20,751 nucleotides of DNA from CAWFFV01 sp963814985 (GCA_963814985.1 CAWFFV010000093.1:1-20751); one strand, 5' to 3'; shown: positions 1 through 8,951, counted from the first letter of the stretch. Numbers and translations are program-made. Notes: a model not told the origin generated them from the sequence alone.

Positions 1-600
1 CACGTATTGCTAGATCACAGGTCTCTCTGTTTGCTTCTTCTACCTTCAGTTCGTTCGTGTTCTTTGACAGCAAACAAGCTATGTTCCCCCAAATCTTAGG
101 AAGATCCGATTGGCAAGGCCAATTTTTAGCAAAGCGCTAATCAAAAAACATGGCCAGATCGTTAAAAACTGTTACTGGTAATGTGCCCAGATCTTCTGGT
201 GTTTGTCGCTCAAAATTCCTGGTTGCGATGACAGATTTTCTTAGCAGATGGTCAGGTTTTTTGATGAGCGTTCCATTTGCATATTTCTATCACTTGACAC
301 TTTTTTGAATAACACAGTGACTGATTTTAAAAAGAGGGAAAGAGGTTACGGTCATTTTTGGCAAATTGATTGAGGAAAAAGTGACGTAATGAGTGAGGTA
401 GTGCGGAAAGAGAAGGAAAAGAGAGGAAGAGATGTAAAACTGTCCACGTTCTGGGGTGAGATTGGCATGCAAAGGCAAAGATCATGAGGTCTGGATTCTT
501 CAAAGGGAAGGGAGAAGACCTCATTTTTTAGGAAAAATTGATGGAAAAAGTGGGAGGAGAGGAATATACTCTAGAGGTCCCTGGAGGATGACAAGTTGAT
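1..600. other. Gene-free left flank, purine-rich from ~330
   Basis: I see no convincing gene in this stretch. Bases 1-300 are mixed sequence with a short hairpin at 109-123 (6-bp arms, AAG loop) followed by five T residues, a weak terminator-like shape. From about 330 to 600 the top strand is strongly purine-rich (runs such as GAGGGAAAGAGG). The open frames on the bottom strand here are low-complexity Ser/Leu/Phe translations and are not credible proteins. A short motif at 517-545 (CCTCA, a T run, then GGAAAAATTGAT) recurs at about 5661 and more loosely at 5290 inside another purine-rich block. The region may hold the end of the transposon whose tniA-like gene starts at 615, but I could not define terminal repeats. 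Confidence 0.5.
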
Positions 601-614
601 GTGAGGAGGAAGCG

Positions 615-1410
615 ATGAAAAGAGAGACGGTGCCAGCCCTGACGGAGTTGACACAGGAGCAACGGGCGCAGGCATATGAGCGTTATGAGGTGGTGAGGGG
701 ATATTTTGAGGAGCAGGTGCCGCAAACGGAGCTGGCGCGAGTGCATGGAGTGTCGTTGAAAACAGTGCAACGGTGGATCGGCAAGTATCGGGAGTCTGGG
801 TTATGTGGTTTGGCCAATCAGCCGCGTTCGGATCGAGGGAAACATCGGAAGATTGGAAGGAACAGGTCAAGGTGGTGGAAGGGCTGGCATTGCGCAAACC
901 CCGGCGATCGGTGGCAACGATTCAGCGGCAGGTAAGCGCGATCGCCTTACAACAAGGGTGGCAGAGCCAAGTTATGATCAGGTGTATCACTATCAAAGAG
1001 CTCTCGCCAGCTCTTGTGACGTTGGCGCAAGAGGGAACAGGAACCTATCGAGAGGAATATGACTTACTGTACCGTCGAGAGGCCGAGAAGTCGAATGACA
1101 TCTGGCAGGCAGATCATTGCCAGTTACCAATCTGGCTCAGAGATCCCCAAGGCAAGAGAAGCAAGCCGTGGTTGACGGTGATAGAGGACGATAAGAGTCG
1201 CGCAATCAGCGGGTACCGCTTCAGTTGGTCAGCCCCCTCAGCGATCCAGACAGCGTTAACGTTACGGCAGGCGATTTGGCGCAAAGAAGATCCGCGTTGG
1301 CAGGTTTGCGGGATTCCGCAGATCTTGTACACCGATCATGGCAAGGATTTCACCAGTGTGCATCTGGAGCAGGTTGGAGCTGATCTGAAAATGCAGTTGA
1401 TCTTTTCGCA
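615..1410 (+). pseudogene. TniA/TnsB-like transposase, N-terminal half, frameshifted
   Basis: This is the 5' part of a Mu/Tn7-type DDE transposase (TniA/TnsB family), the enzyme that cuts and joins transposon ends with a TniB/TnsC ATPase. The start at 615 has a good ribosome site (GAGGAGGAAGCG). Residues 1-75 hold a helix-turn-helix (QTELARVHGVSLKTVQRWI). The frame then shifts near 855, and two further, mutually compensating shifts lie near 967 and 992. The catalytic core follows: IWQADHCQLP supplies the first Asp, PWLTVIEDDKSRAISGY the next strand, and ILYTDHGKDFTS the second Asp. Homology stops after KMQLIFSQ at about 1410, before the PRGRGKIERFF-like segment with the catalytic Glu, so the gene is truncated as well as frameshifted. 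A C-terminal piece of the same type of protein lies at 12568-13200 on the other strand. Confidence 0.85.
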
Positions 1411-1969
1411 GTGTGGGTTGTGGAATTGCAGTGGAGCAGAAGCGGCTTTGCAGAAGAGCGGAGAGGGAATTGCAATGGAGCGACCTCCCGAATTGCAGGA
1501 GAGCGGACAGTTTTGCATCGGAGCAGCGTCCAAGAGACCCCCCTGTGTTGGCTGCTCTAAAGGGAGTCACAAGCCCATCCATTGGAGAGAAAGAAGGGCG
1601 GTATATTTCTTATAGCCGTGAGTTTATTTTTCTGGATGAGGTGTGGTGGTTGTCTGCTGGTTTGAAACCATCCCCAATCCTGTGTCATCCTGCTGACCTC
1701 TTGTGATCCTCTTCTTGAAGTGATTGTTGCCTTCTTTGTTGGAAGAGCTCTGAGAGAATTGCTCTCCTCACCTCTGTGGAGAAAGGATTGTCGCGTTTCT
1801 TCCCTTTCAAGAGGACGGATCATGCACTCTGGTTGGACAGCTCAAAGATTGCCCCCAGGAGCCCATTCATCCTTCTCCCGCTCCTCTTCTCGCGTCCCTT
1901 CTGGTTGCTTTTACAAGTCAACAAGACGCTCTCTCTTCTCCCTGCTGTGTCGAGTTTGCTGATCAGATT
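1411..1969. other. No recognisable gene
   Basis: Beyond the break in the tniA-like gene the reading frames continue by chance to about 1615 but show no transposase motifs. Bases 1420-1510 contain imperfect internal repeats around GAATTGCA and AGAGCGGA. From 1620 to 1969 I see no ORF with a ribosome site or family signature. Confidence 0.4.
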
Positions 1970-2743
1970 TCACGCTCGAGGGCAAGGATTGCTGATGCGA
2001 CCCGCTCTCCCCTCTCTGGCAGTCTTCTTCTTCACCAGAGGAAGGGTGGGAGAAGGGCTGTGGAGCAGGAGCATGCCAGAGCCATGGTGCATGGCCTGGA
2101 CCAGTGGCCAGACGTAGATCTCCATGCGCACAGGATTGGTGGAGGTCTTGCCAACAAGAGGCATGACCTCGTTCCAGGAGAGCGTCGTGTCTTGGAACTC
2201 AGAAAGGATGCTGGAAAAGAAGGGACGCAGGGGAAAGAGGGCCTTGAGCAGACGCAGAGGGGTAACACACTCTTGTCAAGCGGTGGAGGACTCTGCTGGA
2301 TGCTGGTACACCAGGCAAGCGAACGGGCTCTCCCCAGTAGCCAATCAGACGCAGTCACCTGGCAGAAATCGTTTTGCATGGTCTGGGAACTTGAAGATAG
2401 ACGGGAAGAGTGAGCCGTGTGCGTGAGCCATTTCGCGAGAGATAGGAGCTTCGTTGCACCCATTCTTGGCGTGCTTATAGGCACGCAGGAGTTGAGACGA
2501 GAGTGCCACACGCTCTGGAGGACGAATATGAAGCGGAAGAGCGCGGATGAGTGGAAACAGGACTGACTCAACATATGGAAGACCAAAGACCTCGATGCCG
2601 GTGCGCAGAAGAGCCAGTCGTACGGTTGCAGGTCCAGGTGCAGGCAGAGCCCTGGCTGTCATGATTGTGCGTAATTCTTGCATTCTTTGATTACCAACCG
2701 CAGTGTTTTTGCAGTGTGTGTGTCGCCTCTTTCGCTTTTTCAT
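1970..2743 (-). pseudogene. Unknown gene interrupted by two in-frame TGA codons
   Basis: I do not recognise the family. Reading the bottom strand from ATG 2743 (ribosome site AAAGGAGAAACCC), the frame is open for 132 codons and stops at TGA 2345-2347. With no frame change it runs 22 more codons to a second TGA and then about 100 codons to a stop at 1970. The segment after each stop looks like continuous protein (for example NEVMPLVGKTSTNPVRMEIY and WPLVQAMHHGSGMLLLH), which argues for one decayed gene of about 257 codons. The N-terminus is basic (MKKRKRRH). It follows the hypothetical gene at 2770-3072 by 26 bp, so the two were probably co-transcribed. Decay by point mutation is the simplest reading. 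Recoding of TGA is possible but I see no supporting signal. Confidence 0.5.
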
Positions 2744-2769
2744 GGGTTTCTCCTTTGGAAAGAATGCTT

Positions 2770-3072
2770 TTAATCGTGAGTCTTCCTTCGGGGCAGAAAA
2801 AATGATGGGAGAGAAGAAAAAGGAGGTGGGAAGCTGTGGATGGTTCCAGATACGTCTCTGCCATTGGGATCATAGATATTAGTAGCCATCAGAAGAGGTG
2901 GTGCACCTCTAGTCATCAAGTGATTTGGAGTGGGAAGGCATTGGGCTGTTGCCCTGAAACCATCAGGGGTCTCGATTTCAATGCAATCTCCGATTTCTAA
3001 CAATTCAGCAGTATCAATTGTGTCTGAAAGCATCCCAATTGCAAGCTGGATACTTTTTGAGATATCGCTCAT
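2770..3072 (-). CDS. Hypothetical protein, 100 aa
   Basis: This is an unrecognised small protein. The start at 3072 is supported by GGGAGAAGAAGC just upstream. The first 70 residues look like a genuine folded domain, with a helical start (MSDISKSIQLAIGMLSDTID), an acidic strand-like stretch (IGDCIEIETPDGFRATAQC) and no membrane segment. The last 25 residues are Pro/Ser/Phe-rich and may be junk read-through. It is the first gene of a short unit with the broken gene downstream. Function unknown. It could itself be a remnant, because the sequence immediately upstream is repeat DNA. Confidence 0.5.
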   Translation of the reverse strand: MSDISKSIQLAIGMLSDTIDTAELLEIGDCIEIETPDGFRATAQCLPTPNHLMTRGAPPLLMATNIYDPNGRDVSGTIHSFPPPFSSLPSFFLPRRKTHD

Positions 3073-3098
3073 GCTTCTTCTCCCTTTTTGTTATTTTA

Positions 3099-3850
3099 CC
3101 ATCCCATGTTTTTAGAGTGCGGGAGTATCGTGCAACGTTATCATTGGTTCGTATGAGTGAACCGGAAACGGACCAGAACGTGACCAGAAAAGGAGGAGAA
3201 CAGGATCGGAAAAGAACCAGGAAGGTTTGCAGAAAAGTGGTCCGAACTCGTTTTCAGATGCAAAGAAACGCAAGAAAAGGCATGCCGAGTTTGACGGTGT
3301 AGAAACGTTTTAGAGCAAGTTGGGAAGGCTCCTTGAGGAGTAGGAAGAAACGATGGCACTCTTGAATATTGTTGCGCCATTACCATGGCATCCCATGTTT
3401 TGGTAGTTTCCTGCTACACCACAACGAAAAGAAGAACACAGACCTCCGAGCGAATTTTGAGAAACCAGAATTGCAGAGAGAGGCCAAAAACCGGATGCAA
3501 GATCTTGCATCTCAAAAAGATGGTGGTTTTGTGCTCAAATTGCCTATAACTCTATAGGGAGTAATTGTCTGTATTTTCGTCTGTAGGAGGCACCAGTTCT
3601 TCTCCAGTGCTTCTGACACCCTCTGCATTTTGCCCTTGTGGTTTCTCCCAATCGATGGTATATCCATAAGTAACCAAACAAAACAGCCGTAAAAAAGCTG
3701 GCAGGTTCGTCCCCTGTGCCTGTCGAGTTCCTCCAGGAATTGGACGGAGTGATCTGCTCTCTCAGAGGCAGGGTGGTCTCCTACGCCAGCGAGTTGCTCC
3801 TGGAAGAGGACCAGACGCATGAAAAGTGGAGTGAAGACTCAACGATGATG
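3099..3850. repeat. Long dispersed repeat, copy A
   Basis: About 700 bp from the motif GTGAACCGGAAACGGACC (about 3155) to GCATGAAAAGTGGAGTGAAG (about 3830) is closely matched by 19528-20240. A 5' half is matched again by 3867-4110. Bases 3099-3155 match an internal piece of the 4098-4150 region, so units are partly nested or tandem. All six frames are broken and differ between copies, so the conservation is of DNA, not of one protein. Function unknown. It could be a non-autonomous mobile element or a decayed gene family. Confidence 0.7.
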
Positions 3851-3866
3851 TGATGATCATGGATAG

Positions 3867-4233
3867 TGAACCGGAAACGGACCAGAACGCAACGGAACGG
3901 GATGGGAAAAGAACCAGGAAGGTTTGCTGCAAAGACCAGAAAAGCGGTCTGAACTTGTTTTCAGATGGAGAGAGACGCAAGAAAAGGCATGCGGAATTTG
4001 GTGGTGCAGAAAAGCGCTAGAACAAGCTGGGAAGGCCCTTGAGAAGGAAGAAGAAGCGATGGCACTTTTGAATAGTTGTTGTGTCCATTACCATGACTAC
4101 CCATGTTTTCAGAGTGCAGGAGCGTTGTGCAACGTCGCTGTTCGTTCGTGAGGACCTGGCGTATGAAAAGTGGAGTGAAGATGGAATGATGATGTCATCT
4201 CGACATCGCAAAAACTCCTGCGATATCTCGGCG
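3867..4233. repeat. Long dispersed repeat, internally deleted copy A'
   Basis: This copy begins with the same GTGAACCGGAAACGGACC motif as copies A and B, follows them to about 4110, then skips most of the middle and resumes at GCGTATGAAAAGTGGAGTG. It ends with the block ATGATGATGTCATCT...GATATCTCGGCGTAA that copy B also has at 20238-20289. Copy A lacks this end block, so copies A' and B share the likely true right edge. A short inverted repeat follows at 4257-4290. Confidence 0.7.
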
Positions 4234-4256
4234 TAATGCGGCCTGTAGTTCATTTG

Positions 4257-4290
4257 AGTTGTGAGCATTCTCTAGAAAACACTCACAACT
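4257..4290. repeat. Small inverted repeat AGTTGTGAG / CTCACAACT
   Basis: Perfect 9-bp arms (4257-4265 and 4282-4290) surround a 16-base loop. The same terminal motif forms the ends of the MITE-like element at 20396-20619, and both lie just downstream of a long-repeat copy. It may be a minimal or internally deleted form of that element. Confidence 0.5.
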
Positions 4291-4391
4291 ATTGTACCTC
4301 TTCCTTTTGCTAGCTCGTCAGTTACCAAAGTTGGCCATGAGCCGCTTCATCCCAACATTTACAATTTGCTACACTTTATTTCCGGTCACAG

Positions 4392-4787
4392 TTATCTGGA
4401 GTTTTGCCTATCTATTTCATCGAACACTTCTTTTGCTGTAAAGGCTGCGCTGAGCGCTGCAGGAAAGCCAGCATAGACAGACATCTGAGTAATAACTTCC
4501 ACGATCTGTTCGCGTGTCCAGCCAACGTTAAGCGCACCTGGGATGTGCAGCTTTAGTTGAGGGAGGCGTCCTAATGCTGTCAGAACAGCTACATTAATGA
4601 GTTCGCGATCTTTGATTTCTAAGCCAGGTCGGGAGTAAATATCTCCAAAGGGATATTCGACTGTATAACGTGCAAGGTCAGGAGCAATTTTAGCAAGATC
4701 ATCCAATGCTTGCTGTAGTGCTCCTCCTTCTTCTCCGTCAAATTTCCGGATGTTTGCCCAACCTAATGTATAGCGGTCATCATTCAT
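4392..4787 (-). CDS. Carboxymuconolactone decarboxylase (CMD) family protein
   Basis: A small all-helical protein of about 131 residues, matching the length of the PcaC-type CMD family. Members include 4-carboxymuconolactone decarboxylase (protocatechuate branch of the beta-ketoadipate pathway) and many enzymes of unknown substrate. Visible family features are the start MNDDRYTLGW, the central block FGDIYSRPGLEIKDRELINV and the later LGWTREQIVEVI-like stretch (NVGWTREQIVEVITQMSVYAGFPAAL). There is no CxxC pair, so it is not an AhpD-type peroxidase. I chose ATG 4787, which has GGAG seven bases upstream, over a TTG nine codons earlier. It stands alone. A possible promoter and operator lie about 75-95 bp upstream. 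Cytosolic. The exact substrate cannot be told from this context. Confidence 0.85.
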   Translation of the reverse strand: MNDDRYTLGWANIRKFDGEEGGALQQALDDLAKIAPDLARYTVEYPFGDIYSRPGLEIKDRELINVAVLTALGRLPQLKLHIPGALNVGWTREQIVEVITQMSVYAGFPAALSAAFTAKEVFDEIDRQNSR

Positions 4788-4849
4788 ATTTGTACTCCGT
4801 ATGTAGTTTGCCAAGACAATTTTAAGGCAAAGAACATGCTAGTGTTCCT

Positions 4850-4882
4850 ACATAATTAGCATTGAGACTCATTTTATCTCAA
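4850..4882 (-). promoter_or_regulatory. Candidate promoter and operator of the CMD gene
   Basis: On the bottom strand TTGAGA (4882-4877) and TAATTA are 18 bases apart, a fair -35/-10 pair. The -35 is one arm of an inverted repeat, TTGAGA-N9-TCTCAA (4862-4867 and 4877-4882), placed where a repressor or redox regulator could act. Motif evidence only. Confidence 0.35.
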
Positions 4883-4899
4883 GGGCTGTAATATAGCAT

Positions 4900-5700
4900 T
4901 AAATGCATGTTTAAGACAAGTATTGTTTCATAATGTACTATTCATGTTTGTGCTAACCGTGAATCATCCATCCACAGCGCACTCCTGGCTCGCCCGTTGC
5001 ACAGCATAGGTGCATCTCCCCAATTTAAAATGTAGAGAAGAACAAGAGGTTAGCAAGGAGATGGCATCTTCTTGGTGAGATCGATTTGTCTCAAAGAAGA
5101 GTCCAGGTGCAACGTTGCTCAATAGTCATAGCCCCGGTAGGGAAGCGCTGAGGATGGGTATGAATGGCGCGAGTGTAAACGGACGAAAAGAGAGAGGTGA
5201 AAAAAGAAGAGATAATTGAGGTGAAGAGGATATGTAAAGAAGGTAAGAAAGTAGAAAAAGAGTGTGAAGAGTAGAAAAGTAGGGAGAGACCTCAAATATC
5301 TGGTAAAAAAGAGGATCAGGGAAAAAGTCAAATAAGAGCAAAAGAAGAGAGTGTGGTCAAGAACAAGGAGGCCATGGCAACGTATCAGCCAGGCCTCCTT
5401 GTTCTGTGTGAAGAGGCTTGAGAAGGGCATGGAGGGCAAGCCTCAATAAGCGAGAAAAAAAGAGCCTCAAAAAAAGAGAGCAAGAGAAAACGGAAACTTT
5501 GGCAGAATTATATGAGGTGAAAAGAGAGGAGATAGTTGAGTGCATGCGAGGAAAAGAGGTATTTCCTGAGAAAAGAGGGAGAGATGGAGAAATTTCTGGA
5601 AGGAAAAGGGCAAATGACGGGGAGATGATGAAGGAAGAAAAGAGTGAGCAAGATTGAGAGGCCTCAAATTTTATGAAAAATTGATTGTAGGATATCAGAA
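4900..5700. other. Gene-free purine-rich block
   Basis: From about 5160 to 5660 the top strand is almost all A and G, so the bottom strand opens long Phe/Leu/Ser frames that are compositional artefacts. Contents I can support are the hairpin at 5361-5404, a 65-base segment at 5115-5180 repeated with roughly three-quarters identity at 5737-5806, and the CCTCAAAT...AAAA motif near 5290 and 5661 shared with the 330-545 block. No gene is supported between the CMD gene and 5700. Confidence 0.5.
5361..5404. terminator. Strong hairpin, 13-bp perfect arms
   Basis: GAACAAGGAGGCC (5361-5373) pairs perfectly with GGCCTCCTTGTTC (5392-5404) around an 18-base loop. No T run follows on either strand, so a classical intrinsic terminator is uncertain. 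It could be a processing or protein-binding hairpin, or the ends of a tiny insertion. Confidence 0.45.
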
Positions 5701-6000
5701 TTATTGTCCGTGGATTGGACGGGTCTGACCGCGGTGTTGCCCAAGAGTTATGGCCTTGGTAGAGAAGTGCTGAGAACGCCCCTGAATGGCGCGAGGATGC
5801 GATTTTGAGCAGGTGTAGGGCTCATCCATGCAGGTGTTGAAGAAAGTCTTCTCAGAGCGAAAAAAGTGGGATATGTTGGTGCCACTCTGGTAAGTTGTGA
5901 GGAGACGTATCATCTCAATAATTCGGGGTGAGAAAAGCCGATGATCTGGTGGAATACATGGTGTTTCTACGTCCAGGGAGAGAGTGATCAGCAAGAGCAT
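5701..6000 (-). CDS. Possible hypothetical ORF, 99 aa
   Basis: An open frame of 99 codons whose N-terminal half (MLLLITLSLDVETPCIPPDH, then RLFSPRIIEMIRLLTTYQSG) has ordinary composition. No family is recognised and no clear ribosome site is seen. Its last third lies in the segment repeated at 5115-5180. It sits next to the 3' end of the IS66-like transposase and may be part of that element's flank. Low confidence. Confidence 0.2.
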   Translation of the reverse strand: MLLLITLSLDVETPCIPPDHRLFSPRIIEMIRLLTTYQSGTNISHFFRSEKTFFNTCMDEPYTCSKSHPRAIQGRSQHFSTKAITLGQHRGQTRPIHGQ

Positions 6001-6058
6001 GAGAAAGTTCTTGCCGGTTGGGTATCACCTCAGTGTTCACGCGACGCGGTGACGCGGT

Positions 6059-7364
6059 TTACGTCGTTGCCACCCAAGAGGCAGCGAGGTGAAGAGCGGC
6101 AGATCGTTCCTGAATGAGTGAGGCTAAACTGGGCAACACGTTGGTTTGAGCGATGCGGTCATGAAAATACTGGTACACGTTCACCCCAAGCTGGTTGGCG
6201 GTCCCAACCAGCGTCTGAAAGGTATCCCACGCCCCGATGCCCTCTGTGATGCGTGCTTGTAGGCTCACATCTCGTTTGCGGACGCGCTGTCTGGCACCTA
6301 GCTCAGCCGGATTGTTGTGCAAGAGGATTTCGGGATGAGAAAGCACCATCAGCAATGACTCTTTCTTGGTCAGCGTTCGAGCGAGACGCTCATCTAACTG
6401 CTGGTAGCCGCTGGTTTGCCCGAAGAGGTAATCAAAGGCCGTCCGCAACGCATCCGCATCTGTCGGACTGGGATGGTCTCGGTAGGCCAGGAGGTCTCGA
6501 TAGAGCTGACAGCAAATCCTTGGCGAACTGCTCCAGGAGGTGGCAATGGGCAAGGAAGCGTGGCACCAGTTTCTTGTAGTGGCGATACTCATGGATCCAG
6601 CACAAGGAGAGCTGGACAGTTAACCAGTTGAATTGGGGCGCATCATCACACAGGAGCAGTTCAACCACTGGGTAGGCCGTTTGGGTTCGGTAGCGCCAGA
6701 GCTTCCTTCACACTCTTGCGCAGATTGGCACCATGTTTGGGCAGGTGTGCATCCAGCACCTCGTCGAGTTGGTTCTCTGTGTAGGTCTGGTCGCGTGGCA
6801 ACAGCCTGGGAAGCGTGCGACACCACTTCTTCGTCACGCCCAACTGAGGCAGCAACTCCAAGGCGAGGTCATTCAACTGAAAGACGGGATCGGCTCCCCC
6901 CTGAAGAACGCGAAGCAAACTCAGGCGATCTTTGGTAGGTAAGGTACAATAGGCGGTATAGAACGAGTTGCACAGGATATGACACTGTTCGTTTTTGCCA
7001 TTCACTCTGGTGCCCGTACTGTCGAGATGCTGCCACGGGCTACTTGCTAGTCCCGCTTTCACCACGGCGGCACTCTCCGCATGGAACCGCTCCTGGTCTT
7101 TGATCAGCAGGTTGGAGAGTTGTCCTGCACTGATTACCATACCAACTGTTTGCAAGAGTTCGAGGATTTTTGGTTCACTCATTCCAGCCGCGTAATAGAG
7201 TGCCAACACCCAGGCTCTGACTCCCGGCCCAAACTGACCTTTGTACCCAGCAGGCATTTCTGCCAGATACGTCCGCTTTTGGCTCGGTGAATAATATTTC
7301 TCTTTGCGGAACGTCACGTTTTCGGTGCGAAACTCAATGTCCTGCACGATGACGTCCTCGTAAG
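6059..7364 (-). pseudogene. IS66-like DDE transposase, 5'-truncated and frameshifted
   Basis: The transposase is read on the bottom strand in three frames. The first piece (7364 to about 6710) has GYKGQFGPGVRAWVLALYY, ISAGQLSNLLIK and HLDSTGTRVNG with the first catalytic Asp. The second piece (about 6700-6530) has VVELLLCDDAPQFNW with the second Asp. The third piece (about 6530-6059) has LLHNNPAELGARQRVRKRD, carrying the catalytic Glu, and ends GVNVYQYFHDRI. The order and the NN-AE-R-RKR block fit the IS66 group. Frameshifts near 6710 and 6525 kill it. Its 5' part is absent: the sequence upstream of 7365 is the end of a group II intron, so the intron had inserted in this gene and the upstream exon is now gone. 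Confidence 0.8.
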
Positions 7365-7420
7365 GTAGGCACCCGACGAGTTGTCGTCGCAGAGACGATA
7401 CTTTTTCGTGTGCCCCCTTC
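7365..7420 (-). ncRNA. Group II intron domain VI and 3' splice boundary (approximate)
   Basis: After domain V the bottom strand reads GGGGGCAC-ACGA ... TCGT-CGG-GTGCC, an outer stem (GGCAC with GTGCC, ACGA with TCGT) enclosing a smaller hairpin. This fits domain VI with the intron ending near CCTAC at 7365. Immediately beyond, the frame of the IS66-like transposase resumes, as a 3' exon should. The exact last base is inferred. Confidence 0.55.
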
Positions 7421-7421
7421 C

Positions 7422-7455
7422 AAACCACGCATGCAGCTTTCACTGCACGTGGCTT
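7422..7455 (-). ncRNA. Group II intron domain V
   Basis: A 34-base hairpin on the bottom strand starts AAGCCACG and ends GCGTGGTTT. It carries the AGC catalytic triad at its base, a GTGAAAGC apical tetraloop and a TGC-type bulge. Size and arrangement are those of group II intron domain V. It lies nine bases after the maturase stop codon, the normal position. Confidence 0.8.
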
Positions 7456-7462
7456 TCCAGCA

Positions 7463-8278
7463 TCATCGGAGTGACTCCGTTCGAGATCGTGATGTTTTTT
7501 GCTGTAATGGACGCCCTGCATGCAGGTCCATATGGCACGTTCGGCACAGAACCAGCGTTTTTCTTTTCCTAGCTGCCATGATTTTTACCCAGAGTGGCTT
7601 CTCGCGACCTTCATATGTGTTGAGATCTTTGAGTGCTCGAATGTGATGTACTTCGATTTGGGATGTTTGGCGGGTTGCTTCACAGATCTCACATACTTGG
7701 GCCAGGAGTCGCTTTTCGAGTTCTGATCGATTGTTCCAGCTTGGCTGTGGCCGGTCTACAAGGTTTGCCTTGATGTTCCAGGCGAGAGAGATTCCTCCCC
7801 AAGTCGCTACCAGCGGTTTCTTTTCCTCACGTGGCACAGCGACACGCAGGCCTTTATAGGTTTTGTCGTCTGCGACAATTTCCGCTCTGTACTTGTCGTA
7901 TATCTTCTGCACGGACGTTTTATGCTTGTGCGCTAGCGTCTTTGCTAGTGACTGTCCCATGATCCATTTAAGTTGTCCCAAGGTGTGCAGGTTGTAGGCT
8001 AGGCGATAGTATTCAACAATTCCTCGGTATTCCAGTTGATATGTCGAGATGATGGTATAATCGCTCTCATTCAATAGTTCTGCCCGATGAGTCGCTTTGT
8101 TTCGCTGTTTGTAGCGGTTGCACTTGTCCAAGAGAACCGCCCGTGGAACAGCCAACTTGACGCTTCCGTTAATACTTCGGCATTTGGTATTGTGTTCCTG
8201 GTCTCGGTGACACATGGCTCGTTTTCGGTCTTGTTGCCCGATACTGATTTCGTAGCCTAGAAACTTGGCGGCTTCGCT
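7463..8278 (-). pseudogene. Group II intron maturase, C-terminal fragment (domain X and HNH)
   Basis: This is the 3' part of an intron-encoded reverse transcriptase/maturase. The frame opens with EAAKFLGYEISIGQQDRKRA, the end of the RT/thumb region. Domain X follows (YRGIVEYYRLAYNLHTLGQL, KWIMGQSLAKTLAHKHK), then an HNH nuclease domain with two Cys pairs and its His (CEICEA ... EVHHIRALKDL ... LCRTCHMDLH). The RT catalytic core with the YADD box is missing. The fragment joins directly to an unrelated gene at about 8280, so it cannot make an active protein. The maturase normally helps its intron fold and insert by reverse transcription. Confidence 0.9.
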
Positions 8279-8279
8279 T

Positions 8280-8951
8280 CTCGCCCGGCAGATCGGTGGG
8301 GAATGTCATGACGTTGATCCCAAGCATATTCATCACCAGCATATTCCGTTGTGCCAGGAGCTGATGGGGAGCATAGGAGAAAGGCGGATCTTCCACCTCT
8401 GCCAGTTGCTGCTCGATCTGGCTAGGAGTGTGTCCATGATGTGCACAGGCGATCTGCACTTCCCGCATCAGGTCATCCTCTGGCAGGGCAAAGATGCCGT
8501 CTAATGCCTGCAACAGGTTCATCGCCCGGTTGAGGAGGATCTGGCGACCATGCAGAAGACGCCGTAATAGACCATCACCGGCATGGCGTGCGCTTTTCGC
8601 TTCCTGGATCTGGTTCATGATATCGTCAAAAGGCAGGGCATCCAATTTGCGTTGGAGGAACGCGACCACAGCCTCGGCCTCTCCCTCTTGCCAACGCAGT
8701 AAGAAGTTCAGACAATGCTGGCCCTCATAGCGTACAATGTTCTTATAGATACTCAGGAGACGATCCTTGCGTTCACAAACCCAGAGGGCATGCAGATAGG
8801 AGACAGTCTCTGCCACTGGAAAGGCTGCGAAGCGCCGCTGTCCATGCACCTCCTGCACGAAGCAAAAACTTACCTCAAATTCTGGTTGCAGTCGCTCAAA
8901 CGCCGCGAGCTTCTGCTTTGCTAACGTCTCTCCTGCCAACAATTCTCTCAT
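8280..8951 (-). pseudogene. Unknown gene, 3'-truncated at the intron fragment
   Basis: I do not recognise the family. The start at 8951 has an excellent ribosome site (GGAGGAATCACT). About 224 residues are intact. They are helical, Leu/Ala/Glu/Gln-rich and lack membrane spans, with segments such as FCFVQEVHGQRRFAAFPVAE and NMLVMNMLGINVMTFPTDLP. At about 8280 the frame runs into maturase DNA read out of frame, giving a 36-residue nonsense tail (to 8169). The ATG lies 38 bp after the sdhB stop, so in the ancestor it was probably the gene directly downstream of sdhB. A link to respiration is inference from position only. Confidence 0.65.

Noticed and set aside
5119..5439. Long Phe/Leu/Ser-rich frames on the bottom strand of the purine-rich block
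   Set aside because: They follow from the one-sided base composition, have no ribosome sites and resemble no family.
8169..8279. C-terminal 36 residues of the 8951 ORF as part of the protein
   Set aside because: This DNA encodes the maturase in another frame; the tail is read-through across a junction.
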